A model generated the notes under the pieces. The model was not told the DNA's origin. It saw only the letters and a list, made by a program, of their open reading frames with translations, and ran no database searches. A program made the position numbers and the translations under genes. From Lachnospiraceae bacterium A4 (lineage in GTDB: Bacteria; Bacillota; Clostridia; Lachnospirales; Lachnospiraceae): a stretch of 43,007 nt of DNA. The stretch lies in NCBI GenBank assembly GCA_000403215.2, contig KE159527.1, positions 779,751 through 822,757 of the forward strand, written 5' to 3'. Shown piece after piece: positions 15,401 to 23,692 of this stretch (positions are counted from its first letter, which is position 1; each line of letters begins with the position of its first letter).

Positions 15401-16832
15401 ACAGGACTGGGCGGGGCTCATCTATGATGAGAAGGAGGAGACACACCAAGAAATACTTCTCGAGGACAGGCGCAGTAAATGGAAGCTCAAAGACAGGCAG
15501 TGGAATGAGGAGGACAAGGAAACAGCCGTCTGCCAAAGCCGCATCAGTGCCAAAAAGAAGGATATGCTTGAAAAGTGCGGCACGGAGGAGCCGCTTGCAA
15601 AAGACCAAATCAAAACGACAGAATTTGCGTCGGCAGTCAATCAACTGCACTTTCGCCTCCAGAATATCGAGGAGGACATCAAAAAGGTGGACCAGCGCCT
15701 GAAGGCACTGGGCGAAAATCTGAGTACCCTCGCGGCGTATGAGGATTTTGTGTGCCGCCATGAGCCGCAGTGGGAGACGGATATCTCACTGCTCGGCACC
15801 AAAGAGCTGCGCGATTTCCAAGGACGGCTGCTGCGCGATTACAGGAATCTGAAAGAAGCGTGTGCGCACAAAAAGAGCCGGCTGACCGCCTGTCTCTACA
15901 AGCTGATGCAAAAGGATATTTACCAAGAGGATTATTACAGAAAACCGCTTGATTCCATGCTTTCTCTGACGGACAATGCGGTCTTGACGCTGGCACAGCT
16001 TGATACGACGCTGCAATCTTATGACAGCCAGATGGAAAAGCTTGCAGTGGACATTTCCCTTGTGGAGAAGGAGCGTTCGCGCATCACAGAGCTGCTGGGG
16101 GAGTACTGCCAAGACGTGCACCGCAATCTGGGACAGATTGACAGCAATTCAACCATCACCATTCGGGAAAAGCCGGTCAAGATGTTAAGATTACAGCTTC
16201 CGGACTGGTCAGAGCAGGAGGGAATGTACCGTTTAAAACTGGGCGATTTCCTCGATGAGCTGACAGCGAAGGGGATTGAGATCTTGGAGAAAAATGAGAA
16301 TCCGCAGGAATATTTTGGCACGAGAATCACGACGCGCAACCTTTATGACAGCATTGTCGGAATTGGCAATGTACAAATAAAATTATATAAAATCGAGGCA
16401 CAGCGCGAGTATCCGATTACTTGGGCACAGGCAGCAAAAAACTCTGGCGGTGAGGGATTTTTGACTGCATTTGTCCTTCTTTCCAGTCTGCTGTATTATA
16501 TGCGCCGCGACGAGACGGACATCTTTGCAGACCGCAACGAGGGCAAGGTGCTTGTCATGGACAATCCCTTTGCCCAGACCAATGCCGCGCATCTGCTCAA
16601 GCCCCTGATGGATATGGCAGACAAGATGAACACGCAGCTCATTTGTTTTTCAGGGCTGGGCGGCTCTTCCATCTATGAACGGTTTGACAATATTTATGTG
16701 CTCAATCTTGTCGCGTCGAAGCTGCGCGGCGGTATGCAGTATTTACGCGGAGAGCATCTGCGCGGCACGGAGGAGGAGCTGCTCGTGAGCGCCCAGTTCG
16801 AAGTGATTGGGCAGGAGAAGCTGGTCTTTTAA
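12399..16832 (+). CDS. jetC: Wadjet type II SMC-like ATPase JetC
   Basis: A 1,477-residue SMC/MukB-like motor. Seen: Walker A QNGGGKSV (K43, S44) after an N-terminal LINLNYNN strand; two long coiled-coil arms rich in E, K, Q and R (residues about 210-640 and 740-1240); a compact hinge at about 640-735; the ABC signature NSGGEGF (S1349-E1352); and Walker B VLVMDNPFAQTN with D1388. The residue after the Walker B aspartate is N, where SMC proteins usually have the catalytic E. JetC extrudes DNA loops and presents small circles to JetD. The frame is intact over its full length. It starts inside the end of jetB. Confidence 0.94.
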   Translation: MSKINAVRLINLNYNNNTMRVSDDIFQMQGRSTLMSLQNGGGKSVLVQMMTAPFVHRRFWDAKDRPFESYFTTSKPTFIMVEWQLDRGAGYCLAGMMVRRSQLSEEDEDNRLEMVNFICEYSGRCAQDLYHMPVVEKKNKELVLKSYRECRQLFETYKKDHALKFFCYDMNNSAQYRQYFEKLAEYQIYYREWENIIRKINLEESGLSKLFSDCRDEKGLIEKWFLDVVESKLNKEKDRMKEFQSIIEKYIISYKANQSKIERRNTIRQFKEDAVEIAACAEEYKLATDAAGEQENNIAGFRTELARMETAQNDVKNALLDDKNSCSDELARIEYEKYSYEIQCLTDTLLFHVGNRDMIGMERDALEEETQQIETLLHKIELSKQNAQVQELLQDERLLKERLKVLHEGEGQLEPERRALGNTLCMYYEQLAAGLAIQIQQNESAYQQEAQKQQEFLDRQQWLDNTIIGLITQISTCKERMNGFGRIEDSFQEEFQETFVRNIVGEYEPGFLEIKGRQYQKELEEHTRSCTAHKKQLDEANERQKSLLRDIEDRQQERIRQEFMLAELEQEHTELEQEFAERLVMMRYFDLSESEPWNMDKLLAAADRKLAVCEQAKRMLEKEEDTLQKEYVRITQGKVLELPKELLSLFGRLDINIVYGMDWLRKNGYSAQKNEEIVRRQPFLPYALVLSKQDLNTLAAHDREVYTSFPVPIILREQLEACMASQVGGLLALQDVHFLMWFNEKLLDEDALRRLAAEKEQQLQDKRKQTATRKKEYEEYFEKRERLKNQRLTREIYDKNMTQMSEMKDLLEALTKTLHTLRADAQKNEELVGSLTATIAAEQRLIEKLQKREKAFALFCKEYESYVECMALMNRSQKEKERHEQNRKLVKDAAEAGRERMKSIERALAELDRRNLDYKKKCSVYEPYRTAASPAVESESKSEEIPLPASIHEKEARFEAITSKMSMQVQDLEKQLQKTAVTLNRQQSELERLSKKYRLAEQDWAGLIYDEKEETHQEILLEDRRSKWKLKDRQWNEEDKETAVCQSRISAKKKDMLEKCGTEEPLAKDQIKTTEFASAVNQLHFRLQNIEEDIKKVDQRLKALGENLSTLAAYEDFVCRHEPQWETDISLLGTKELRDFQGRLLRDYRNLKEACAHKKSRLTACLYKLMQKDIYQEDYYRKPLDSMLSLTDNAVLTLAQLDTTLQSYDSQMEKLAVDISLVEKERSRITELLGEYCQDVHRNLGQIDSNSTITIREKPVKMLRLQLPDWSEQEGMYRLKLGDFLDELTAKGIEILEKNENPQEYFGTRITTRNLYDSIVGIGNVQIKLYKIEAQREYPITWAQAAKNSGGEGFLTAFVLLSSLLYYMRRDETDIFADRNEGKVLVMDNPFAQTNAAHLLKPLMDMADKMNTQLICFSGLGGSSIYERFDNIYVLNLVASKLRGGMQYLRGEHLRGTEEELLVSAQFEVIGQEKLVF

Positions 16833-16911
16833 TACCATCAAAAAAGAGTTTTAGATAAAAGAGTAGACAAAAGATTTAGACAAAAGACATAGATCAAAGA
16901 GGTTTAGACAC

Positions 16912-17964
16912 ATGAAGAAAAAAAGTACAGCCGCCGCGCTTCTTCTTGCAGCGGTACTGCTGATACCCGCCTGCACAGAGCAGCGCGCGGTGCAGGTTCA
17001 CATCGGTGATGAGACACAGGAAAGCCGCCCCGCAGAGGAGGCAGTTTATGAAGGAATGCTCTCCGAGCTTGTGGCAAACGGCGGGAAAAACACATATGAC
17101 ACATTAAATGTGGCAACCTACATCACGAAAGTAGAAGATACGTACTTTATCGCAGACTGTTATCACAACCAGATTATTTACAATCAAAATCTGACAGATC
17201 CGCTCAGTCAGTGGCGTGTACTGACAAACGAAGTCCACTATGCGCATACGATCGCTTCGGACGGCGTTATGCTTCTTGCCGATGACACGGAAAACAACCG
17301 TCTGCTGGCATTTCAGAGAACCGACGACGGCTATGTGCATACCCAGACGCTCGAAAACATCGGAATGCGCCCGCATTATGTACAGTACGATGCCAAGAAT
17401 CAGGTGTTTATGGCATGGAGCTCCATCACGGGTGAAATGTATCTGATCAAAAAGGCAGAGCACCCAGATGCGCGTGGGATTTATCCGCTCTATGTGGATA
17501 AAATTCTGAAAATTGATGAATTATATGGGGTTTATGTGCGTTCGTTTACGGTGATGGAGGACGGGATTTACTTTGTGTCAGGACATAACAACCAGAAGAT
17601 TATCAAAGCCGCGTTCAACAGCAGCCGTGACGGGTTTGATATATTGAAGGAATACCAAGTGGCAGATCAGGCGGCTGGCATGGTACAGCTTGTGAAGATT
17701 GGGGATTTTTACTATATTACCATATCGACAGACAATCAGGAGAATCAGGACGATGCAACCATACTCAGGACGGACCGTCTTGAGAAGCTCTCCGACGGAA
17801 GTTATGAGGAGATTTATGACCAGTTTGGCGTGTCGGGCGGAACGCCGTATTATATTACACAAATCGAGGGCAGATATTATATGACGCATCACAGAACCAA
17901 TGAAAATATTATCGCGTTTGACATCAATCAAAACCAGATTGAGCATGTGGAAGTGATTTATTAG
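16912..17964 (+). CDS. Putative lipoprotein with repeated strand motifs
   Basis: A 350-residue protein with a lipoprotein signal: MKKK, a hydrophobic stretch, and a lipobox LIPAC with the modified cysteine at residue 21. The mature part shows recurring units of the type VEDTYFIADC, DGVMLLADDTENNRLLAF, EDGIYFVSGHNNQKII and GDFYYITISTDN, spaced 45-60 residues apart, which suggests a beta-propeller. The function is unknown; it would sit on the outer face of the membrane. It begins 79 bp after jetC, across an A-rich gap with no obvious terminator, so it could be cotranscribed with the Wadjet genes, though nothing suggests it belongs to the defence system. It ends at a strong terminator. Confidence 0.75.
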   Translation: MKKKSTAAALLLAAVLLIPACTEQRAVQVHIGDETQESRPAEEAVYEGMLSELVANGGKNTYDTLNVATYITKVEDTYFIADCYHNQIIYNQNLTDPLSQWRVLTNEVHYAHTIASDGVMLLADDTENNRLLAFQRTDDGYVHTQTLENIGMRPHYVQYDAKNQVFMAWSSITGEMYLIKKAEHPDARGIYPLYVDKILKIDELYGVYVRSFTVMEDGIYFVSGHNNQKIIKAAFNSSRDGFDILKEYQVADQAAGMVQLVKIGDFYYITISTDNQENQDDATILRTDRLEKLSDGSYEEIYDQFGVSGGTPYYITQIEGRYYMTHHRTNENIIAFDINQNQIEHVEVIY

Positions 17965-17986
17965 AAAAGCATATGATTCTGCGTGC

Positions 17987-18033
17987 TGGACTTGTCGGAA
18001 TGTTATCGCATTTTCCGGCAAGTCCATGTTTTT
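17987..18033. terminator. Terminator closing the Wadjet-lipoprotein run, shared with the convergent gene
   Basis: TGGACTTGTCGGAA (17987-18000) pairs with TTCCGGCAAGTCCA (18013-18026), 14 bp with one G-T pair, loop of 12 bases, then TGTTTTTA. It stands between two convergent genes and can serve both directions in part, though the T run favours the plus strand. Confidence 0.8.
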
Positions 18034-18073
18034 ATGCACAGCTCCATGCAGAGGAAGTATGCCGCAAAAGATT

Positions 18074-19825
18074 TCAAATAAAAGGCGATACAATCAGCAG
18101 CGGCAGCGCATAGAAGGCGGCATACGCATAGCGGAACTCGGCGGCGACAGGGGTTGCGATGCATAAGGTGAGCATCAGCAGTAGAACGGGCAGGCAGACC
18201 AGCGCGCTTGCGGGTTTACCCATGCGCAGCCCGAGTGCTCCGAGCAGTATCAGTGCCCACAGCAGAAAGCCCATACTCCATAACAGCCCGTATAAAGGAA
18301 TCATCTCAGGGAGTTTGAACAGGAGTTCTTTTATTTTGATAATAACATTTCCGCGGATCAGGGGCTGCCAGCGAAGGCCAAACTCATTTGGATAGATGCC
18401 GTCCGCAAGACCGACCTCACAGGCGACATCGGGATACCAGTACCCATTTGTCTGCGCTGTATACGCGTCAAAATAAGCTTTAGGATGCGCGATGCCGATG
18501 GAGAGCCATATTTTGAAAAATTCGTCCTTGTCCGCCTCGAGCGTGCGGATTCCCTTCTGACGGATCAGGTTCTTGATGTTGTCGGAACAATCAGGCTGGT
18601 ACGCCGCCGCAATCTGCTCTACATCCATTAACTGATCGACATAAGCCGCCTCGTGTTCCGTGAGCGATTCCCCGTTTGCAATGACGCGGGCAATCTGCTG
18701 CACGGGGATGGACAGGGATTCCACAAAGTCCGCCTGTGGGATTTCATATACATGCATCACCGGATATTTGACGAATAATACAAGCGCCAGTATGGTGAGA
18801 TGGACAGGCACCATGACTTTAAGCCACTTGCGGTAGACAAGCAGAATCAGCGGCACAGACACGACAAAAGCGTACCAGCCGTTTGTGCGCAGCAGGCAGA
18901 GCAGTGTGCCTGACAGCACATAGGGAAGCAGCAGCGTAAAATATTCGCTGATTAGCAGTTTGGGGACAGCGTCGGCGGAGGAGGCACAACTGCCGCGCAG
19001 CAGAAACCGCATCAAGGCCGCGCAGAAGATGGTCATACAGCCCGCAAATGGAATGTCCTTCCACATCGTGACGGCAAAGGCGCCATTGTAGGGCATCAGT
19101 GCATAAAAGCCTATGGTGATGAGCAGCACAGGCATCATGATATCCGCTTTTTGCAGTGTCCGCACGACATAGCCGGCGGCAAGCGCCATGAATATCATCT
19201 GTGCGAGCGTGTACAGCGCAAGTCCGGTATGCGCATCTCCTGTGACGGAAAGCCCGAGATTGTAAAACATGCCGATCAGTGCCGTGTGCACGATGGCGTG
19301 GTGGTTGCTCAGCTCATAGGCGCCAATGACCTGCGCATATTGGTTGATGCTGTCAGGCGTCATGACGCCGGGATACTCATATAGAAAATAGGGCAGCCAG
19401 CACAACAGGCAGACCAGCGCTGCCAGATAGGGAATCCATGCGTAGGAGTACCCGGATCCAGTGAGCGTGACACTTGATGCCGCCTGCAAAAACCAGATGG
19501 TTAGATAATAGTAGATCATAAAAAGTCCTGCGCCTGTCAGCAGCAGAATGCCTGCGCAGAACAGCCCGCTCGACATGCCGCCTAAGATGGTCTGATACGC
19601 CGCCGCCAGCGTAAAGCTGCTAAACAGCACGCTGACGAGCACAGAGAGGGTCATATCCCCGGAAAGGATATGGCTCTCAATCCGGTCGCTGTGCAGCTTT
19701 TTAAATACATACAGCAAAATCAGGAACAAAATGAGCGAGCACGGATTTTTCGTGGACATTCCCGTGACGCGCATTATGGCAAAAAGCGACAAAAAAGTTT
19801 TGACAAAAATCTTGAGATAATACAT
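18074..19825 (-). CDS. Polytopic membrane protein, DUF6020-like
   Basis: A 583-residue protein with about 12 hydrophobic segments and a loop motif YEYPGVMTPDSINQYAQV followed by NHHAIVHTALIGMFY, which resembles DUF6020 family proteins. These have a GT-C glycosyltransferase-like architecture: a first extracytoplasmic loop with an aspartate and a larger soluble segment (residues about 365-480, IPQADFVESLSIPVQQIARV onward) before the last membrane segments. The activity is not established; a role in cell-surface polymer synthesis is an inference. GGAGG lies 7 bp before the ATG at 19825. It is transcribed divergently from hisC and convergently to the lipoprotein gene. Confidence 0.7.
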   Translation of the reverse strand: MYYLKIFVKTFLSLFAIMRVTGMSTKNPCSLILFLILLYVFKKLHSDRIESHILSGDMTLSVLVSVLFSSFTLAAAYQTILGGMSSGLFCAGILLLTGAGLFMIYYYLTIWFLQAASSVTLTGSGYSYAWIPYLAALVCLLCWLPYFLYEYPGVMTPDSINQYAQVIGAYELSNHHAIVHTALIGMFYNLGLSVTGDAHTGLALYTLAQMIFMALAAGYVVRTLQKADIMMPVLLITIGFYALMPYNGAFAVTMWKDIPFAGCMTIFCAALMRFLLRGSCASSADAVPKLLISEYFTLLLPYVLSGTLLCLLRTNGWYAFVVSVPLILLVYRKWLKVMVPVHLTILALVLFVKYPVMHVYEIPQADFVESLSIPVQQIARVIANGESLTEHEAAYVDQLMDVEQIAAAYQPDCSDNIKNLIRQKGIRTLEADKDEFFKIWLSIGIAHPKAYFDAYTAQTNGYWYPDVACEVGLADGIYPNEFGLRWQPLIRGNVIIKIKELLFKLPEMIPLYGLLWSMGFLLWALILLGALGLRMGKPASALVCLPVLLLMLTLCIATPVAAEFRYAYAAFYALPLLIVSPFI

Positions 19826-19919
19826 ATTGAACCTCCGCTTTAGTATAAGGATTTCAGATTCATGGAAAAATATACTATATTTTAATACTAGAATGAAATT
19901 CTTTTGGAGTCAACAGACA

Positions 19920-19948
19920 TTGCATAAACTTCCAAAATTTGTTATGAT
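19920..19948 (+). promoter_or_regulatory. Promoter of hisC
   Basis: TTGCAT (19920-19925), a 17-bp spacer and TATGAT (19943-19948) lie 38 bp before the hisC start in the divergent intergenic gap. Two mismatches to the -35/-10 consensus in total at -35 and one at -10. Confidence 0.6.
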
Positions 19949-19986
19949 GAAGATGTTGTTGTTTACAAAAAAAGGAGTGACAGATT

Positions 19987-21042
19987 GTGAAGAACTGGGA
20001 AAATCATGTACGGAAGGTAGTGCCCTATGTGGCGGGAGAACAGCCCAAAGAGCAGGACGTGATCAAGCTGAATACGAATGAAAATCCTTATCCCCCGGCG
20101 CCGGGCGTTGAGAAAGTGATACAGAACTTTGACTGTGAGGTGCTGCGCAAGTATCCAGACCCCGATGTGTCTGCGCTTACCAGTGCGCTTGCAAAGCAGT
20201 ACGGATTAGACCGCGGACAAGTGTTTGTCGGCGTCGGCTCTGATGATGTGTTAGCCATGTCTTTTCTGACATTTTTTAATTCCGGGAAGCCGGTTTTGTT
20301 CCCGGATATTACGTATTCTTTTTATGATGTATGGGCGGACTTGTACAGGATACCCTATGAATGTCAGCCGCTGGACGAAGATTTTTGTATCAAAAAAGAA
20401 GATTATATGAAGCCAAACGGCGGCATTGTCCTCGCAAATCCCAATGCGCCGACAGGTGTCATGACAGAGCTGGCAGTGATCGAGGAGATCATCGCGGCAA
20501 ATCAGGACGTGGTGGTCATTGTAGATGAGGCGTATGTGGACTTTGACGGCAGAAGCTGTGTGCCGCTGATCGAAAAATATGACAACCTGCTTGTGGTGCA
20601 GACGTTCTCGAAGTCGCGCGCGCTGGCGGGAATGCGCATCGGCTATGCGATGGGCAGTCAAAAATTGATTCAATATCTAAAGGATGTGAAATTCTCTTTT
20701 AATTCGTATACGATGAATGCGCTCACGATAGCCGCAGGGGTGGCATCACTGGCAGATGAGGCGTATTTCAGGCAGAATCTTGCCAAGGTCGTCGCGACGA
20801 GAGAGCGCGCGAAAAAAGAGCTTGCAAGACTTGGCTTTGTGTTTGGTGATTCCAAGACCAATTTTATTTTCGCCGCGCACAAAACCGTTCCAGCGCAGGA
20901 GATTTTTGAGGCGCTGCGTGCCAGCAAGATTTATGTGCGGCATTGGAATAAGCCGCGCATTGCCAATTATCTGCGCATTTCGGTCGGGACAGACGAGGAG
21001 ATGGACAGGCTGTTTGCATTTCTTGAACAGTATCTAACATGA
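19987..21042 (+). CDS. hisC: Histidinol-phosphate aminotransferase
   Basis: A 351-residue fold-type I PLP aminotransferase, the normal HisC length. Visible motifs: LNTNENPYPP at the N-terminus (substrate binding), ANPNAPTG (residues about 150), VDEAYVDFDG with the PLP-ring aspartate, TFSKSRALAGMRIGYA with the PLP lysine K209, and the C-terminal YLRISVGTDEEMDRL with the carboxylate-binding arginine. It converts imidazole-acetol phosphate and glutamate to histidinol phosphate in histidine synthesis. The start is GTG 19987 with AAAGGAG 9 bp upstream. No other his gene is in the window, so it lies apart from a his operon here; HisC-like enzymes may also act on aromatic amino acids. Confidence 0.93.
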   Translation: MKNWENHVRKVVPYVAGEQPKEQDVIKLNTNENPYPPAPGVEKVIQNFDCEVLRKYPDPDVSALTSALAKQYGLDRGQVFVGVGSDDVLAMSFLTFFNSGKPVLFPDITYSFYDVWADLYRIPYECQPLDEDFCIKKEDYMKPNGGIVLANPNAPTGVMTELAVIEEIIAANQDVVVIVDEAYVDFDGRSCVPLIEKYDNLLVVQTFSKSRALAGMRIGYAMGSQKLIQYLKDVKFSFNSYTMNALTIAAGVASLADEAYFRQNLAKVVATRERAKKELARLGFVFGDSKTNFIFAAHKTVPAQEIFEALRASKIYVRHWNKPRIANYLRISVGTDEEMDRLFAFLEQYLT

Positions 21043-21087
21043 TTATTATGAAAAAATAATATCAATTAAGAAAGGATTATAGCTTTA

Positions 21088-21948
21088 ATGATGAAAGAGT
21101 TTATCGTAAATATTTTGAGGGGAATGGTCATTGGCATTGCGAATGTGATTCCGGGCGTGAGCGGCGGAACCATGATGGTGTCAATGGGCATTTATGACAG
21201 GTTGATTCTGGTGCTGACGCATTTTATCAAGCGCATGAAGGAGGCCATTGCGCTGCTGGTTCCCATTGGAATAGGCATGCTGCTGTCAATTGCCATTTTT
21301 GCAAAAATATTTTCAGAAGTGTTGTTCCCGCGGTTTCCGTTGCAGACCAATCTGTTTTTTATCGGTTTGATTCTGGGCGGTCTGCCTGTCATCTATGGCA
21401 AGGTGAAGGGCAACAGTATCAAGATTCCGCAGATTCTCGCGTTTGTGCTGTTTTTTGTCATGGTGGTCGGCTTTGCCCTTGTCGGGGAGGGCGGTGACGC
21501 GAGCGCAGATATCTCTTTTAGCGTGGTCAATGTGATCAAGCTCTTTGGCGTCGGCATTATTGCGGCGGCTACGATGGTGATTCCCGGCGTGAGCGGCTCT
21601 ATGATTATGATGATTCTTGGCTATTACAATACAATTATTGATACGATTAACGATTTTATCAATGCGCTCAAGAATTTTGACATCACGGCGATGCTGGAGA
21701 CCTTTGTCGTGCTGGTGCCGTTTGGCATCGGCGTGGTGGTCGGCGTTGTCGCAGTGGCAAAGCTGATTGAGTTTATGTTAAAAAAGTATCCGCTCGTGAC
21801 CTACTGGGCGATTATCGGCCTGATCGTGGCATCGCCGTTTGCGATTCTGATTATGATGCAGGTGGGCGCCATCGGTATAGTGGAGATTCTCACAGGTGTT
21901 GTGCTGCTTGCGGTCGGTTTCCTGATTTCACTAAAATTAGGAGCGTAA
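21088..21948 (+). CDS. DUF368 / PopT-like undecaprenyl phosphate carrier
   Basis: A 286-residue polytopic membrane protein of the DUF368 family. The family hallmark is present twice: ANVIPGVSGGTMM (residues 19-31) and ATMVIPGVSGSMIMM (about residue 160-175), as expected for an inverted-repeat transporter with two re-entrant hairpins. DUF368 proteins (PopT) were shown to flip undecaprenyl phosphate back across the membrane so it can be reused for peptidoglycan and polymer synthesis. Two adjacent ATG codons (21088 and 21091) follow AAAGGATTA. It lies 45 bp after hisC and 58 bp before a methyltransferase gene. Confidence 0.9.
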   Translation: MMKEFIVNILRGMVIGIANVIPGVSGGTMMVSMGIYDRLILVLTHFIKRMKEAIALLVPIGIGMLLSIAIFAKIFSEVLFPRFPLQTNLFFIGLILGGLPVIYGKVKGNSIKIPQILAFVLFFVMVVGFALVGEGGDASADISFSVVNVIKLFGVGIIAAATMVIPGVSGSMIMMILGYYNTIIDTINDFINALKNFDITAMLETFVVLVPFGIGVVVGVVAVAKLIEFMLKKYPLVTYWAIIGLIVASPFAILIMMQVGAIGIVEILTGVVLLAVGFLISLKLGA

Positions 21949-22006
21949 GGAAATTTTGAAAATAAGAAAAGTTTGAAAATAAGAGACGTTTGGAGAATAT
22001 GAAAAT

Positions 22007-22780
22007 ATGGAAGCATATACAGGATTTGCCGGCGTGTATGACTTGCTGATGGATGAGACGCCCTACGGGCAGTGGTGTGAGAATGTCGTACATGAGCTTC
22101 AAAAATATGGTATCTGCGATGGTCTGCTGCTTGAGCTGGGCTGCGGTACGGGGACACTGACGGAGCTTCTCGCCCAAAAGGGGTATGACATGATCGGCGT
22201 GGACTGCTCGGAGGAAATGCTCAATATTGCCTGTGACAAGAGAGCGCAGTCGGGGCAGGATATCCTGTATTTACGGCAGGATATGCGTTCCTTTGAGCTG
22301 TATGGGACGGTGCGGGCAGTGGTGAGTGTGTGCGACAGCCTGAATTATCTGCTGGAGGAGGAGGAGTTGGCGGCATGTTTTCGTCTGGTCAGCAATTATC
22401 TTGACCCCAAAGGGATTTTCTTCTTTGATTTCAACACGAGATACAAGTATGAGACGGTGATTGGCGACAGCGTGATTGCGGAAAACCGTGAGGATTGCAG
22501 CTTTATCTGGGAGAATTATTTCGACCCGGAGGGCGGTATCAATGAGTATGATCTGACAGTGTTTGTCAAAAACCGGGAAAGGTCAGAGCGCGGATTGGAA
22601 CTTTTTTCTAGGTTTCAGGAGGTGCATTTCCAGCGGGGATATACATTAGAAGAAATAAAATCGCTGCTGGGGCGCGCCGGACTGTCATTTGTCAGGGCGT
22701 ATGATGCCGACACACTGGGGGAAGTGACCGCGCAGAGCGAGCGGATTTACTGTGTTGCGCAGGAAAAAATGAAGGAATAA
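22007..22780 (+). CDS. Class I SAM-dependent methyltransferase
   Basis: A 257-residue protein with the Rossmann methyltransferase motifs: motif I LLELGCGTGTLTELL (residues about 44-58), acidic motif II MIGVDCSEEML, motif III YLRQDMRSFEL, and motif IV AVVSVCDSLNYLL with a typical post-IV FFFDFNTRYKYE. The substrate is not identifiable; this type (often annotated as a generic YfiF/Methyltransf_25 protein) acts on small molecules or RNA. It is flanked by the DUF368 gene and hslO and is probably cotranscribed with both. hslO begins 20 bp after it. Confidence 0.88.
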   Translation: MEAYTGFAGVYDLLMDETPYGQWCENVVHELQKYGICDGLLLELGCGTGTLTELLAQKGYDMIGVDCSEEMLNIACDKRAQSGQDILYLRQDMRSFELYGTVRAVVSVCDSLNYLLEEEELAACFRLVSNYLDPKGIFFFDFNTRYKYETVIGDSVIAENREDCSFIWENYFDPEGGINEYDLTVFVKNRERSERGLELFSRFQEVHFQRGYTLEEIKSLLGRAGLSFVRAYDADTLGEVTAQSERIYCVAQEKMKE

Positions 22781-22800
22781 AGGATATAAGGAGAATGCGT

Positions 22801-23682
22801 ATGAAAGACTATATCGTGCGTGCAACGGCGGCAAATGCACAGATCAGAGCCTTTGCGATGACTTCGCGGGCGCTGGTGGAGGAGGCGCGGCGGGTTCATG
22901 AGCTTAGCCCTGTGATCACGGCTGCACTGGGGCGTCTGCTGACAGCGGGCGCTATGATGGGCAGTATGCTCAAGGGGGAGAAGGACGTGCTGACAATGCA
23001 GATTCATTGTGATGGACCGGTGCGCGGACTTGCTGTCACGGCAGATGCGAAGGCAAATGTCAAGGGGACTGCGTTAGCGCCGCAGGTGATGCTGCCGCCG
23101 AACGGACTTGGAAAGCTGGATGTGGGCGGCGCCGTGGGAAGCGGGATTCTGAGTGTGATCAAGGACATGGGATTAAAAGAGCCTTACGTTGGACAGACAC
23201 AGCTGCAGACTGGCGAAATCGCAGAGGACCTCACCTATTATTTTGCAACCTCTGAGCAGGTGCCGTCTGCGGTCGGGCTGGGCGTTTTGATGGAGAAGGA
23301 CAACACCGTCAGGCAGGCAGGCGGTTTTATCCTGCAATTGATGCCCTTTGCGGAGGACGAGACGATCAATGCCCTGGAAGAAAAGCTCAGGACGATGGAC
23401 AGCGTGACCAATATTCTTGATGCTGGCAGTACGCCGGAACAGCTTCTTGAGCTTCTTCTGGGGGATTTGGGACTGGAAATCAATGATACGATACCGGCAC
23501 AGTATCATTGTGACTGCTGCCGTGAGCGTGTTGAGCGCGCCATCATCAGCATCGGAAAAAAGGATATTCAGGAGATGCTTGATGACGGCAAGCCGGTGGA
23601 GGTGCGATGCCAGTTCTGCGATAAAATCTACAACTTTGAGGTAGAGGACCTCGAAAAGATGCTCACGGAGGCCAGATCATAG
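22801..23682 (+). CDS. hslO: Redox-regulated chaperone Hsp33
   Basis: A 293-residue Hsp33. Seen: the N-terminal DYIVRATAANAQIRAFAMTS, the family segments GRLLTAGAMMGSMLKGE and GGAVGSGILSVIKDMGLKEP, and the C-terminal zinc switch with a CxC pair (YHCDC) and a CxxC pair (CQFC) that bind zinc when reduced and release it under oxidative stress, activating holdase activity in the cytoplasm. I chose ATG 22801 because GGAG (22790-22793) is 7 bp upstream; an ATG at 22795 is only 1 bp from that site. It ends 10 bp before the convergent minus-strand gene. Confidence 0.95.
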   Translation: MKDYIVRATAANAQIRAFAMTSRALVEEARRVHELSPVITAALGRLLTAGAMMGSMLKGEKDVLTMQIHCDGPVRGLAVTADAKANVKGTALAPQVMLPPNGLGKLDVGGAVGSGILSVIKDMGLKEPYVGQTQLQTGEIAEDLTYYFATSEQVPSAVGLGVLMEKDNTVRQAGGFILQLMPFAEDETINALEEKLRTMDSVTNILDAGSTPEQLLELLLGDLGLEINDTIPAQYHCDCCRERVERAIISIGKKDIQEMLDDGKPVEVRCQFCDKIYNFEVEDLEKMLTEARS

Positions 23683-23692
23683 GCACGGTACG

